Positions 14,914-22,223 of a DNA stretch of 24,672 nucleotides are shown piece by piece. Source of the stretch: Sulfurimonas sp. (GTDB lineage: Bacteria > Campylobacterota > Campylobacteria > Campylobacterales > Sulfurimonadaceae); the NCBI GenBank assembly GCA_027063295.1, contig JAMORZ010000191.1, forward strand, positions 1 through 24,672, in the 5' to 3' direction. Under the pieces are notes generated by a model. It was not told where the DNA came from, did not search any database, and saw nothing but the letters and a program-made list of their open reading frames with translations. The position numbers and the translations under genes are program-made. Each line of letters opens with the position of its first letter. Position 1 is the first letter of the stretch.

Positions 14914-16149
14914 TTATTTATAATTTATCATAAAAAGCATACTGCGAAAAAACGCCAATGCTCCCACTACTAAAAATGATGCTCCAGCACTCAGCATCAC
15001 ATCACTTTGCATCACTATTGCAAACGCAACAACCACCACCCCTACTGTAGAGAAGATCAGTTGTGCCTGGGAGCTCTTTGGTGGCAACATATCTGCAAGC
15101 ATAGGTACTTTTTGTTTTCCAACAAGTGGAGAAAATCTCTCAAACCATACCAAAAATGGGATAATCTTATAGATATGCCCTGTAATTAAAAAGCCAAAAA
15201 AGCCAAAAAACATCAACCACCCAGCTGCCATAAGATAATGCTCAGCACCCAAGACAAAATAAACTCCACCAAGCATCAAAGCCACAACTAAAGAGATATA
15301 CGAAACCATAAGTGAAATAGCATAAACATCATTCTCTTTTCTCGGACGTGTTTTGTAGATAATGTAGATGATATAAAAATAAAATATCATAGAGACAAAG
15401 GAGAGCAAGTACCCAAGATATGAAAGTAGTTCTACTCCCAACATCGATCCAAATACTACTAAAACAACTCCAACACTCATAAGAGTAATTGCTATCTCTA
15501 AAGGTCTCATCGAAAAACTGTGTGCGAGTGTAAACATAGGTACAAGCACAATAGAGAGCCCCATAATAGTGATGCTGATGTAACCACCTATCACTAAGTA
15601 TACATGAGCTGGTAAAAGTGCTGTAATATCAAGTGAGATATCCCCTGCAAACCCTAGTGCCATCAAAAGCCCAAAGATGATCCCAAAAAATAAAAAAGTG
15701 TTTGAGATCAAAACACTACCCATCACAAGATTGAGTTTTTTTACTTTAAAGATGGTCATAAAGATCTCCATCACAAAAATCATCATCGAGATCAAAACCA
15801 CTACACCACCATAAGGAAGCAACTGCGCTGAGTACAAAAACCCAAATACCATCAACAAAGTCCCTATAAGTAATAATGGCCAAATAGCATAAAAAAGCTC
15901 CACGGCAAAATGTCCCACCTCAAGCACTACAGGTACAAGCTGTGCCATTGCACCAAAGATAGTCATCATTATAAAACCGAGTAAAAAAAGGTGAACAAAA
16001 CTAATAATTGTGGGGTTTAAAAAATTGAGTTCCTCTACACCAAAGCCAAAAACAGCCATCGATGAGAGGATATAAAAAATCCCCCCAATAATAAAAAATG
16101 GTGCTATGAGCTTAAAAGGTGGTGCAAAATCTTGTGAAATTGAGACCAT
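14914..16149 (-). CDS. Polytopic membrane protein, NnrS / haem-copper-oxidase-like
   Basis: 411 residues with about twelve transmembrane helices and almost no soluble part. Histidines sit in or near helices: H53 (SFVHLFLLGFIMMTIFGAM), H182 (PAHVYLVIGGYISITIMGLS), H210, H304 and H325 (GHIYKIIPFLVWFERF). This spacing and the HxxxxG helix style resemble NnrS and distant subunit-I-like proteins that bind haem or copper in nitrogen-oxide metabolism. The NorB/CcoN catalytic motif set is not evident, so it is probably not a terminal oxidase itself. Flanked by DUF2249 (9-base gap) and DUF59 (10-base gap) genes in one operon behind a Crp/Fnr box. Exact family uncertain. Confidence 0.7.
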   Translation of the reverse strand: MVSISQDFAPPFKLIAPFFIIGGIFYILSSMAVFGFGVEELNFLNPTIISFVHLFLLGFIMMTIFGAMAQLVPVVLEVGHFAVELFYAIWPLLLIGTLLMVFGFLYSAQLLPYGGVVVLISMMIFVMEIFMTIFKVKKLNLVMGSVLISNTFLFFGIIFGLLMALGFAGDISLDITALLPAHVYLVIGGYISITIMGLSIVLVPMFTLAHSFSMRPLEIAITLMSVGVVLVVFGSMLGVELLSYLGYLLSFVSMIFYFYIIYIIYKTRPRKENDVYAISLMVSYISLVVALMLGGVYFVLGAEHYLMAAGWLMFFGFFGFLITGHIYKIIPFLVWFERFSPLVGKQKVPMLADMLPPKSSQAQLIFSTVGVVVVAFAIVMQSDVMLSAGASFLVVGALAFFRSMLFMINYK

Positions 16150-16158
16150 AGATCTCTC

Positions 16159-16506
16159 TTAACCACTACAAGATGTTTGTGTCAAATCAGATTCACTTTG
16201 TGCATCTGGATTGTATGTAAATACAACTTTTGCCAAACCATCACTCAACTCTTCTGAAAAATGTCTTACATCATCTTCAAGTTTAGCAAAAAGTCCACCA
16301 GGCATCTTGTGGTTGATCATCACCAAAGTATCATTTGTTCCTTTGATAAGTTTGAGTCCACTCATTGCGTTTACCATTGGGTGTGGAGGTCCCTCTCTTG
16401 AAGTATCAAAATAGTAAGTTGACTGACCATCTTTTTCAAGCTTGTAAAAATCTACCGTAGCTCCCTCAACTTCTATCTTTTGTGCATCATTTGGAATATG
16501 TGACAT
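16159..16506 (-). CDS. DUF2249-domain protein
   Basis: 115 residues. The central part YYFDTSREGPPHPMVNAMSGLKLI followed by NDTLVMINHKMPGGLFAKLE matches the DUF2249 layout (Asp-x-Arg/Ser, PPxPM, then a strand and the P-x-P/G-L loop), a TusA/SirA-like small fold. The C-terminal tail ends SCSG with a single cysteine. Such proteins recur beside denitrification and NO-response genes; biochemical role unknown. ATG 16506 has AAGGA 7 bases upstream. First gene after the Crp/Fnr-box promoter, so likely the lead gene of the operon running toward acpS. Confidence 0.85.
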   Translation of the reverse strand: MSHIPNDAQKIEVEGATVDFYKLEKDGQSTYYFDTSREGPPHPMVNAMSGLKLIKGTNDTLVMINHKMPGGLFAKLEDDVRHFSEELSDGLAKVVFTYNPDAQSESDLTQTSCSG

Positions 16507-16527
16507 ATTTCATCCTTTTGTTAAATT

Positions 16528-16576
16528 TTGCCGTATCTTAGTAAATAATAATGAATATCAAATTGATATATATCAA
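16528..16576 (-). promoter_or_regulatory. Crp/Fnr-box promoter (class II geometry) for the DUF2249 operon
   Basis: A perfect TTGAT-ATAT-ATCAA lies at 16563-16576. On the minus strand a -10 TAAGAT (16540-16535, 4 of 6) predicts a start at 16528, which puts the box centre (16569.5) at exactly -41.5, the class II activation position. A third half-site ATCAA (16557-16561) makes an overlapping palindrome ATATCAA-A-TTGATAT (16555-16569). The leader to ATG 16506 is ~22 bases. Confidence 0.8.
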
Positions 16577-16590
16577 GAAATAAGAAAATA

Positions 16591-17238
16591 TTATTCAAAA
16601 AGTGCTTTTAACCCCTCTTTGTTAAGGATTTTATACCCTTGTGCATCTTTCTCTAACAACCCAAGTGTAAGAAGTTTTTTAAACATCCTTGAGAGTGTCT
16701 CTGGTGTCATATGCAGATATTGTGCAAGATGATTATGTCTCATTGTCAAAGCATCTTCATTTTCATATATATATTTTGCAACACGAGCAGTTGAGTCAAG
16801 AACAACATTTAAAGATATAACCCTTTCAAGATTTTTTATCTTTGCAGCAAGAGATTGAAAAAACTTAAATGCTATTTCAGGATTTGAAAAAAATGCCTCT
16901 TTAAATTTTTCAAAATCAATCTCAATTACACTTCCATCACTTAAAAATACAGCAGAAGCAGGATAAGGGATCCCTTCCATTGTCACCATCTCCGCAACAA
17001 GTGTATAAGGCATAAAACGGTGCAAAATAACCTCATGATTTTTTGGATCAGTTTTATACACTTTTAACATCCCATCACTAAGCAAGATTAAACTTTTTGG
17101 GATATCTTTTTCATAAAATAAAATCTCACCTTCATTAAAAAACCGTTTTGTTGCAAAAGATTTTAAAAGTTCTAACTCTTCATCGTTTAGATTTTCAAAC
17201 AAACTAATATTTTTTAAGCACTCTAATGTATTTGCCAT
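16591..17238 (-). CDS. Crp/Fnr-family transcription regulator (non-FeS, DNR/NnrR-like class)
   Basis: 215 residues. An N-terminal cyclic-nucleotide-binding-like beta roll (1-115) is followed by a long dimer helix (~122-147) and a C-terminal winged helix with NHLAQYLHMTPETLSRMFKKL. Recognition-helix residues E180-x-x-S183-R184 match those by which FNR/DNR proteins read TTGAT, and such a box lies just downstream at 16563-16576. There is only one N-terminal cysteine (C7), so there is no Fnr-type [4Fe-4S] oxygen sensor; a haem/NO or other signal is more likely. Its ATG overlaps the proA stop (TAATG), so it may be expressed with proA. Signal not determinable. Confidence 0.9.
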   Translation of the reverse strand: MANTLECLKNISLFENLNDEELELLKSFATKRFFNEGEILFYEKDIPKSLILLSDGMLKVYKTDPKNHEVILHRFMPYTLVAEMVTMEGIPYPASAVFLSDGSVIEIDFEKFKEAFFSNPEIAFKFFQSLAAKIKNLERVISLNVVLDSTARVAKYIYENEDALTMRHNHLAQYLHMTPETLSRMFKKLLTLGLLEKDAQGYKILNKEGLKALFE

Positions 17239-18470
17239 TAACGAATCTGCCCTTTACCATAGATCTTAAACTTATACGTTGTAAGCCCTTCTATCCCCAT
17301 TGGTCCACGAGCATGCAGTTTATTGGTGCTGATCCCAACCTCAGCACCAAACCCAAACGCACCACCATCAGTAAAACGTGTACTTGCATTTACATATACA
17401 GCTGCTGCATCGATTGCATTTAAAAACTCCTCAGCTGAGGAGATATTTTCTGTAATGATAGCCTCAGAGTGCCCTGATCCAAAACGAACAATATGCTCAA
17501 TCGCACCCCTAACACCATCAACCACTCTGATGTTGAGTATATTTGCAAGGTACTCTGTATCAAAATCCTCATCACTTGCATGTGCAACCTCTATAAGCTC
17601 TTGCGTTTGTTCACACCCTTTGAGTTGTGTGTGTACCTCATCAAACGCAGCTTTGAGTTTTGGAAGTATCTGCGATGCTATCTCCTTATCTACAAGCAGT
17701 GTCTCCATCGCATTACATACACCTGGACGTTGCACTTTTGCATTGAGTGCGATTTTTATCGCATCTTCTTGGTTTGCATCTTTGTCTATGTAGGTATGGC
17801 ACTGCCCTTTGTCATGTTTGACAACACTCACAGTTGCATTTTGGCTTACATGACGAATAAGCCCCTCCCCACCACGAGGGATGATAAGATCAACATACTT
17901 ATCCATCTTGATAAGCTTGTTTACACCCTCACGGGAACTATCAGGTATGAGAGAGATAAGTGCTTCAGGAAGATCGTTGCGTTTGAGCACTGCTTGAAGT
18001 ACCGAAGCGATCGCTTTATTAGAGTGTTCTGCCTCTTTTCCCCCTTTAAGTACACATACATTGGAGCTTTTAAAACACAAAGCTGCCGTATCGCTTGTTA
18101 CATTTGGGCGAGACTCATAGATGATACCTATCACCCCAATAGGGATACTCACTTTTTCTATCTTTAGTCCATCTTCAGTTACCCAGCCATCAAGTACACG
18201 ACCCACTGGCTCTTTAAGAGCTGCTATCTCTTCCACTGCTACTGCCATAGACTCTATGCGAGACTCATCCAAAAAGAGTCTGTCCATCAAAGCTGAAGAG
18301 AGGTTGTTTTTTTTGCCATCTGCCATATCAAGTGCATTGGCTTCTATAAGATTCATAGTATTTGCACGAAGTGCTTCTGCCATCTCTTTGAGTATTTTGT
18401 TTTTTTGTGCACCGCTGAGGGTGTTTAAAACTCTACTTGCATCTTTTGCTTCTTGTAAAAACTGCTCCAT
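17238..18470 (-). CDS. proA: Gamma-glutamyl phosphate reductase
   Basis: 410 residues, standard ProA length. Second step of proline synthesis: NADPH-dependent reduction of glutamyl phosphate to glutamate semialdehyde in the cytoplasm. Aldehyde-dehydrogenase-like fold; visible are IGVIGIIYESRPNVTSD, LKGGKEAEHSN, the IIPRGGEGLI loop, and the catalytic cysteine C252 in KVQRPGVCNAMETLL. The C-terminus has FTDGGAFGFGAEVGIST and LHARGPMGIEGLTTYK, both family hallmarks. Start ATG 18468-18470. Divergent from proC with a 71-base gap holding overlapping promoter elements; a crp/fnr-type gene overlaps its stop by one base. Confidence 0.97.
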   Translation of the reverse strand: MEQFLQEAKDASRVLNTLSGAQKNKILKEMAEALRANTMNLIEANALDMADGKKNNLSSALMDRLFLDESRIESMAVAVEEIAALKEPVGRVLDGWVTEDGLKIEKVSIPIGVIGIIYESRPNVTSDTAALCFKSSNVCVLKGGKEAEHSNKAIASVLQAVLKRNDLPEALISLIPDSSREGVNKLIKMDKYVDLIIPRGGEGLIRHVSQNATVSVVKHDKGQCHTYIDKDANQEDAIKIALNAKVQRPGVCNAMETLLVDKEIASQILPKLKAAFDEVHTQLKGCEQTQELIEVAHASDEDFDTEYLANILNIRVVDGVRGAIEHIVRFGSGHSEAIITENISSAEEFLNAIDAAAVYVNASTRFTDGGAFGFGAEVGISTNKLHARGPMGIEGLTTYKFKIYGKGQIR

Positions 18471-18484
18471 TATCCACTTCCATA

Positions 18485-18512
18485 TTGATTTGAAAATTAT
18501 TAGTGCTATAAT
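18485..18512 (+). promoter_or_regulatory. Sigma70-like promoter of proC
   Basis: TTGATT (18485-18490, 4 of 6), 16-base spacer, perfect TATAAT (18507-18512), 29 bases before ATG 18542. A minus-strand TATTAT (18513-18508) overlaps the same bases and may be the -10 of proA, though without a clear -35. Confidence 0.6.
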
Positions 18513-18541
18513 ATCATAATTAAAATTAAGGCACTTTGGTT

Positions 18542-19303
18542 ATGGAAACAATCACATTTATTGGCAATGGAAATATGGCTCTGAGTATCGCTGAGGGGCT
18601 CAAATCTGAGTACAAACTCGAAGTAGTAGGTCGCTCTATGCAAAAGCTCGAAGCTTTTGAACAAAAGCTTGGTGTAGAAGTGGAAAGATCTCTTTTAGAG
18701 AACTTCAACATTGAGGGAAAAACACTTATGCTTTGTGTCAAACCAGCAAATGTGGCAGAGGTGAGTGAAAAACTCAAAGGCAAAGCAAGAGTGCTCTACT
18801 CAGTCTTAGCAGGTGTGACACTCTCTACTCTTAAAACCTCTTTTAACACAAACGCAGTGGTAAGAACTATGCCAAACCTTGCTGCATCTGTACAAAAGTC
18901 TATGACTACACTCACAGGTGATACTGCGTTTGAAGAGGAAGCTCACAAACTCCTTGGTGCTATTGGTAAGACAAGATGGTTAGGGAGTGAAAAGGAGATA
19001 GATATCGCCACGGCACTTGCTGGAAGTGGACCAGCCTATCTGGCACTTGTTGCTGAAGCACTTGCCGATGGTGCAGTAAAACAAGGGCTCAAACGTGATG
19101 ATGCGATGGCGATTATGAGAGGGCTTTTTAGTGGATTTGGAGAGCTTATAGAAACCATTCATCCAGCCCTTTTAAAAGATGGTGTAATGAGCCCTGGCGG
19201 TACAACTGCTGCTGGATATGGAGCTCTTGAAGAAGCCAATGTAAGAAACGGTTGTATCAAAGCGATAGAAGAAGCCTACAAAAAAGCCAAAGAGCTTTCA
19301 TAA
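18542..19303 (+). CDS. proC: Pyrroline-5-carboxylate reductase
   Basis: 253 residues. Last step of proline synthesis, reducing pyrroline-5-carboxylate with NAD(P)H. It opens with the Rossmann motif ITFIGNGNMALSIAEGL; later LCVKPANV, VVRTMPNLAASV and, in the dimer/active-site domain, ALAGSGPAYLALVAEALADGAVKQGL and MSPGGTTAAGYGALEE, all ProC hallmarks. I chose ATG 18542 with AAGG ten bases upstream; TTG 18536 would lie only four bases from it. Together with divergent proA it forms a proline locus; proB is not in the window. lapG starts 7 bases after its stop. Confidence 0.97.
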   Translation: METITFIGNGNMALSIAEGLKSEYKLEVVGRSMQKLEAFEQKLGVEVERSLLENFNIEGKTLMLCVKPANVAEVSEKLKGKARVLYSVLAGVTLSTLKTSFNTNAVVRTMPNLAASVQKSMTTLTGDTAFEEEAHKLLGAIGKTRWLGSEKEIDIATALAGSGPAYLALVAEALADGAVKQGLKRDDAMAIMRGLFSGFGELIETIHPALLKDGVMSPGGTTAAGYGALEEANVRNGCIKAIEEAYKKAKELS

Positions 19304-19310
19304 AGTTGTA

Positions 19311-19940
19311 ATGGTGGTACAAAAATCTCTTCCTCTTTTGTTGTTTTTGTTACTACCACTCTTTGCTAACGAGTATCCCCACTTTTCTAGAAAAGAGCTG
19401 CTGATTATTCAAAACAAAGATAAAAGAGCAAAACGGCGTATTGATGACTATATGCATCAACTCTCACAACTCAAATCTTTACCCAAACATAAACAACTCT
19501 CCAAGCTTAACCTTTATCTCAACCAACTTCTTCCTCAATACGATGATGTTACAAACAAAAAAGCTGACAGTTGGGCAACACCTAAAGAGTTTTTAGCCGT
19601 AGGGTATGGAGATTGTGAAGATTATGTGCTTATCAAATACTACTCTCTTGTACACCTTGGATTTGAAAAGGACAAACTCTATCTTACCCTTGTAAAAGTG
19701 AAAAGACAAAGAGATTATCACATGGTACTAGGATACTTTAAAACACCGACTCAACCACCTCTTATACTTGACAATCTGAGTTTTCGCATCTTACCACTCC
19801 ATAAACGCAAAGACTTGCAACCACTGCTCTTTATCAATCACTCAGGTGTTTACAAGTGGAAAAACAACAAACTCTCAAAAGTAGCACAAAGCTACAAAGA
19901 GTTTGAAAAAGTTCATCAACGGGTTTTAAAAAACCGCTAA
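19311..19940 (+). CDS. lapG: LapG-type periplasmic cysteine protease (bacterial transglutaminase-like)
   Basis: 209 residues with an N-terminal signal peptide (hydrophobic 6-19, cleavage near LFA|NEY). The catalytic triad of the BTLCP/LapG family is visible: C102 in GYGDCEDYVLIKYYSL, H137 in DYHMVLGY, D154 in LILDNLSFR; DSWATPKEFLAVG before the Cys is also typical. In known systems LapG cuts a large surface adhesin (LapA-like) unless held by the c-di-GMP receptor LapD; it binds Ca2+. Neither a LapD-type receptor nor an RTX adhesin lies in the window. It follows proC by 7 bases without a good ribosome site, so expression may depend on proC. A truncated unrelated gene follows. Confidence 0.87.
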   Translation: MVVQKSLPLLLFLLLPLFANEYPHFSRKELLIIQNKDKRAKRRIDDYMHQLSQLKSLPKHKQLSKLNLYLNQLLPQYDDVTNKKADSWATPKEFLAVGYGDCEDYVLIKYYSLVHLGFEKDKLYLTLVKVKRQRDYHMVLGYFKTPTQPPLILDNLSFRILPLHKRKDLQPLLFINHSGVYKWKNNKLSKVAQSYKEFEKVHQRVLKNR

Positions 19941-20426
19941 AACAAGTTCAAACAGTTTTATCACAACAAGACAAAACAATGACACTCGCTAGACACACAA
20001 GGTGGTGTTGAGGGTGCATTAAAGGTTGATGTAACAGAAGCTTCCCAAAAAGCTCTGCAACAAATGGGTGCAGATAAGTATGCTGATATTATGGGTAAAA
20101 CATCAAGAAACCAGATGTCAGATAAAATAGGTACCAACGACGAAATGGTAAAAGCCTTTAATGCTATGAGAGAAGTAGAAAATGTAGGAAGAAAACTAGT
20201 AGGTAAGCAAGAACTACCACTCTATGACAACTCCTCATCCACTTCCCAAGAAGCACAAGCAGACTTTGATGAGTTTGTAAGGCTACAAGAACAAAACAAA
20301 GCAGCTCAAAAAAATTCTATGGCACAGGCGATGGGTGTGCTTGGGGATGTGGGAACAGCTGCAATTGGAAGTTGGGCTGTATCGAGGAAGCCTATGGCGG
20401 CATTATGGAAAAAAGGAAAAGATAGA

Positions 20427-20534
20427 TTATTCGGAGAGAAATCCCCATCTAATAAGCAAACCATGGATGGATCCACCGATATAAGCACCAACAAGAAGAA
20501 CCGCGGAAGCAGCGAGAATTTGAAAAATCAACAT
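20427..20534 (-). CDS. Possible small hydrophobic membrane peptide, antisense to the truncated gene
   Basis: 35 residues from ATG 20532-20534. AGGAG lies exactly 7 bases upstream. The peptide is one hydrophobic helix with a glycine-zipper pattern: G16, G20, G21, G25 in VGAYIGGSIHG. It ends RWGFLSE. A near-consensus promoter lies at 20605-20633. Size, single helix and embedding recall type I toxins or other small membrane peptides, but no antisense antitoxin is proven and no homolog is recognised. It lies opposite a polar Ser/Asn/Lys-rich linker, and complementary strands of polar codons tend to encode hydrophobic ones, so it could still be chance. Confidence 0.4.
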   Translation of the reverse strand: MLIFQILAASAVLLVGAYIGGSIHGLLIRWGFLSE

Positions 20535-20604
20535 AAAAAAACTCCTGAACAAAAAATGTCTCAAGCGGAACAAAAGATTAAAGAGCTCCGCTCTGATAGA
20601 GAGA

Positions 20605-20633
20605 ATTATATCAAAGAAGAGAAAAAGTTTCAA
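20605..20633 (-). promoter_or_regulatory. Near-consensus sigma70 promoter reading toward the antisense small ORF
   Basis: On the minus strand TTGAAA (20633-20628, 5 of 6) and TATAAT (20610-20605, 6 of 6) are separated by exactly 17 bases. Predicted start is near 20598, giving a ~64-base leader before ATG 20534. An inverted repeat AGCGGA/TCCGCT (20564-20569, 20587-20592) could fold in that leader. Confidence 0.5.
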
Positions 20634-20745
20634 AGGTTAAAAGACTCTGAGGAAAAAAATCTTTACAACCTAAAAACACAAAGAGATAAACTAGAAAAAA
20701 ATGGTAAAGATACCTCAAAAGTAGATGCAGATATCCAAGATATCT

Positions 20746-21435
20746 TTAAACAACAAGCTGTGCTAAAATTTTTGTAACAACTTCAGAAGGGTTTTGCGCC
20801 TGATAGATTGGTCGTCCAACAACGATGAAGTCCACTTTTTGCTCATGCGCAAACGCAACATCTGCCACACGTTTTTGATCTCCTGCATCTTCTCCAAAAG
20901 GTCTTATCCCTGGAGTAAGTGTCATAAACTTCTCATCTGTTAAGTTTTTGATAGAGAGTGATTCAAATGCAGAACACACAACACCATCAAGCCCACTCTC
21001 TTGAGCATCTTTGGCAAACTGATCTGCCTTTTGAGCGATACTTTTTTCATACACAGCACCAAACTCATCTTCACTAAAAGATGTCAGTGCAGTTACAGCC
21101 AAAACAAGTGGACGAGACTCATACTTCTCTAAACGCTGCATTACACTCTGCATAGCACGTTTACCTGCACTTGCATGGATATTGAACATATCTACACCAA
21201 GCCCCATTATCGACTCAGCTGCATCTGCCATAGTGTTTGGGATATCATAAAGTTTAAGGTCTAAAAATATTTTAAAGTCAGGGTTGATCTGTTTGAGAGC
21301 TTTTAAAAACTCTTCCCCATCACGAATATAGGTACGAAGTCCAACCTTGAGCCAAACATTATGCTCTTTTATCTGCTCCACCAAATCAAGGTTTTGCTCT
21401 TTTGTAGGTAAATCAAGTGCTACACATAGTTCCAT
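20746..21435 (-). CDS. pyrF: Orotidine 5'-phosphate decarboxylase
   Basis: 229 residues. Last step of de novo UMP synthesis. TIM-barrel; the catalytic Asp-x-Lys-x-x-Asp array is D59, K61, D64 in FLDLKLYDIPNT. Earlier CVALDLPT carries the first active-site Asp and Lys30 (VWLKVGL) is in place; the phosphate-binding end has LTPGIRPFG and VDFIVVGRPIYQA. Full length. Start ATG 21433-21435, 27 bases after the tlyA stop; last gene of a ligA-tlyA-pyrF run. Its 3' end overlaps the truncated coiled-coil gene on the other strand. Confidence 0.97.
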   Translation of the reverse strand: MELCVALDLPTKEQNLDLVEQIKEHNVWLKVGLRTYIRDGEEFLKALKQINPDFKIFLDLKLYDIPNTMADAAESIMGLGVDMFNIHASAGKRAMQSVMQRLEKYESRPLVLAVTALTSFSEDEFGAVYEKSIAQKADQFAKDAQESGLDGVVCSAFESLSIKNLTDEKFMTLTPGIRPFGEDAGDQKRVADVAFAHEQKVDFIVVGRPIYQAQNPSEVVTKILAQLVV

Positions 21436-21462
21436 AGTTACTCTTTTTTTTAAATTGCATTA

Positions 21463-22197
21463 TTATACCAAATTCTCTTTTGTGAAGTGATAACAGTACT
21501 CTAGATTCCCCTCTTTTCCTGTAAGTTTTGAAGCTGCTTTATGTTGTAACTTCCACCCTAAAAGTTTACACTCTGCTTCAAAATTCTCCATCGCCTTTGT
21601 TATAGCTTTTTGATCTTTTACAACACCGTTTTTATCACGTTTTACATAACGACCAACTTCAAACTGTGGTTTAAAAAGTAAAATAATATCTCTACTTGCC
21701 AACCTCTCAACATTATCCAAGATATGTAAAAGTGAGATAAACGCAACATCACTAACAACTAAATCATAGCTTTGTTTGGGATAAAACTTTCGAATATCAC
21801 ACGACTCAAAAACCTGAACACGTGGATCATTACGTAAAGAGGGGTGAAGCTGATGACTTCCTACATCAACACAACTCACCTCTGTAACCCCTTTTTCTAA
21901 AAGCACCTGTGTAAAACCACCTGTTGAAGAACCAATATCCAAAGCAACTCTATGAGAAACGTCAAGATCTATTTCATCTAAAAACTCAACAAGTTTAAAT
22001 GCAGCTCTTGAAACATAACTTTTATGTTCAACAACACTTACAACATCATCTTTCTCCACCCTATATGAGCTTTTTTTCACAACTTGATCATTGATCAGTA
22101 CCAGCCCATCTTTTATCATAGTTTGTGCTTTTGTTCTGCTTTGTGCCATAGTATTTTGTACAAGATAGTTATCGAGTCTTGTTGTGTTTTCTAACAT
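21463..22197 (-). CDS. tlyA: TlyA-family rRNA 2'-O-methyltransferase
   Basis: 244 residues. An S4 RNA-binding domain (~6-60) precedes a Rossmann SAM-methyltransferase (~65-240). The YVSRAAFKL motif, SAM loop ALDIGSSTGGFTQVLL and the K-D-K-E tetrad are visible as K68, D150 (VVSDVAF), K176 (LLFKPQFE) and E233 (GNLEYC). The family 2'-O-methylates cytidine in 23S rRNA, and in longer type II members 16S too; short Campylobacter-type enzymes modify 23S only, which the length suggests here. It affects ribosome subunit contact and capreomycin sensitivity. 26 bases after ligA. Confidence 0.93.
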   Translation of the reverse strand: MLENTTRLDNYLVQNTMAQSRTKAQTMIKDGLVLINDQVVKKSSYRVEKDDVVSVVEHKSYVSRAAFKLVEFLDEIDLDVSHRVALDIGSSTGGFTQVLLEKGVTEVSCVDVGSHQLHPSLRNDPRVQVFESCDIRKFYPKQSYDLVVSDVAFISLLHILDNVERLASRDIILLFKPQFEVGRYVKRDKNGVVKDQKAITKAMENFEAECKLLGWKLQHKAASKLTGKEGNLEYCYHFTKENLV

Positions 22198-22223
22198 TAT
22201 CTCACCCTGTTATTTGATATTTT

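Larger units (their letters stand above)
19983..20777 (+). pseudogene. 5'-truncated coiled-coil protein gene of unknown origin
   Basis: An open frame begins right after a TGA at 19980-19982 and is protein-like from its first codons (LDTQGGVEGALKVDVTEAS). The first ATG, 20064, has no ribosome site and lies inside this coherent stretch, so the gene seems to have lost its 5' end. It could encode 237 residues from 20064. Residues ~90-120 (counted from 20064) hold a small Gly/Ala-rich segment; after a Ser/Asn/Lys linker, residues ~160-230 are a Lys/Glu-rich coiled coil. The 3' end overlaps convergent pyrF by 32 bases. I do not recognise the family; the tail of a conjugation or phage membrane protein is possible but unproven. 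Confidence 0.55.

Noticed and set aside
16591..17238. Classical oxygen-sensing Fnr
   Set aside because: The N-terminal cysteine cluster needed for the [4Fe-4S] centre is missing; only C7 is present.
17493..18167. Long open frame (224 codons) opposite proA
   Set aside because: It is antisense to a complete, motif-verified proA, has no ribosome site, and its composition looks like a shadow frame.
19907..19945. Intrinsic terminator after lapG (GGTTTT/AAAACC repeat)
   Set aside because: Stem of only five to six AT-rich pairs inside the coding end and no T-tract after it.
20535..20633. Longer version (68 codons) of the antisense membrane-peptide ORF
   Set aside because: The extension overlaps the predicted promoter itself and has no ribosome site; the internal ATG at 20534 has an ideal one.
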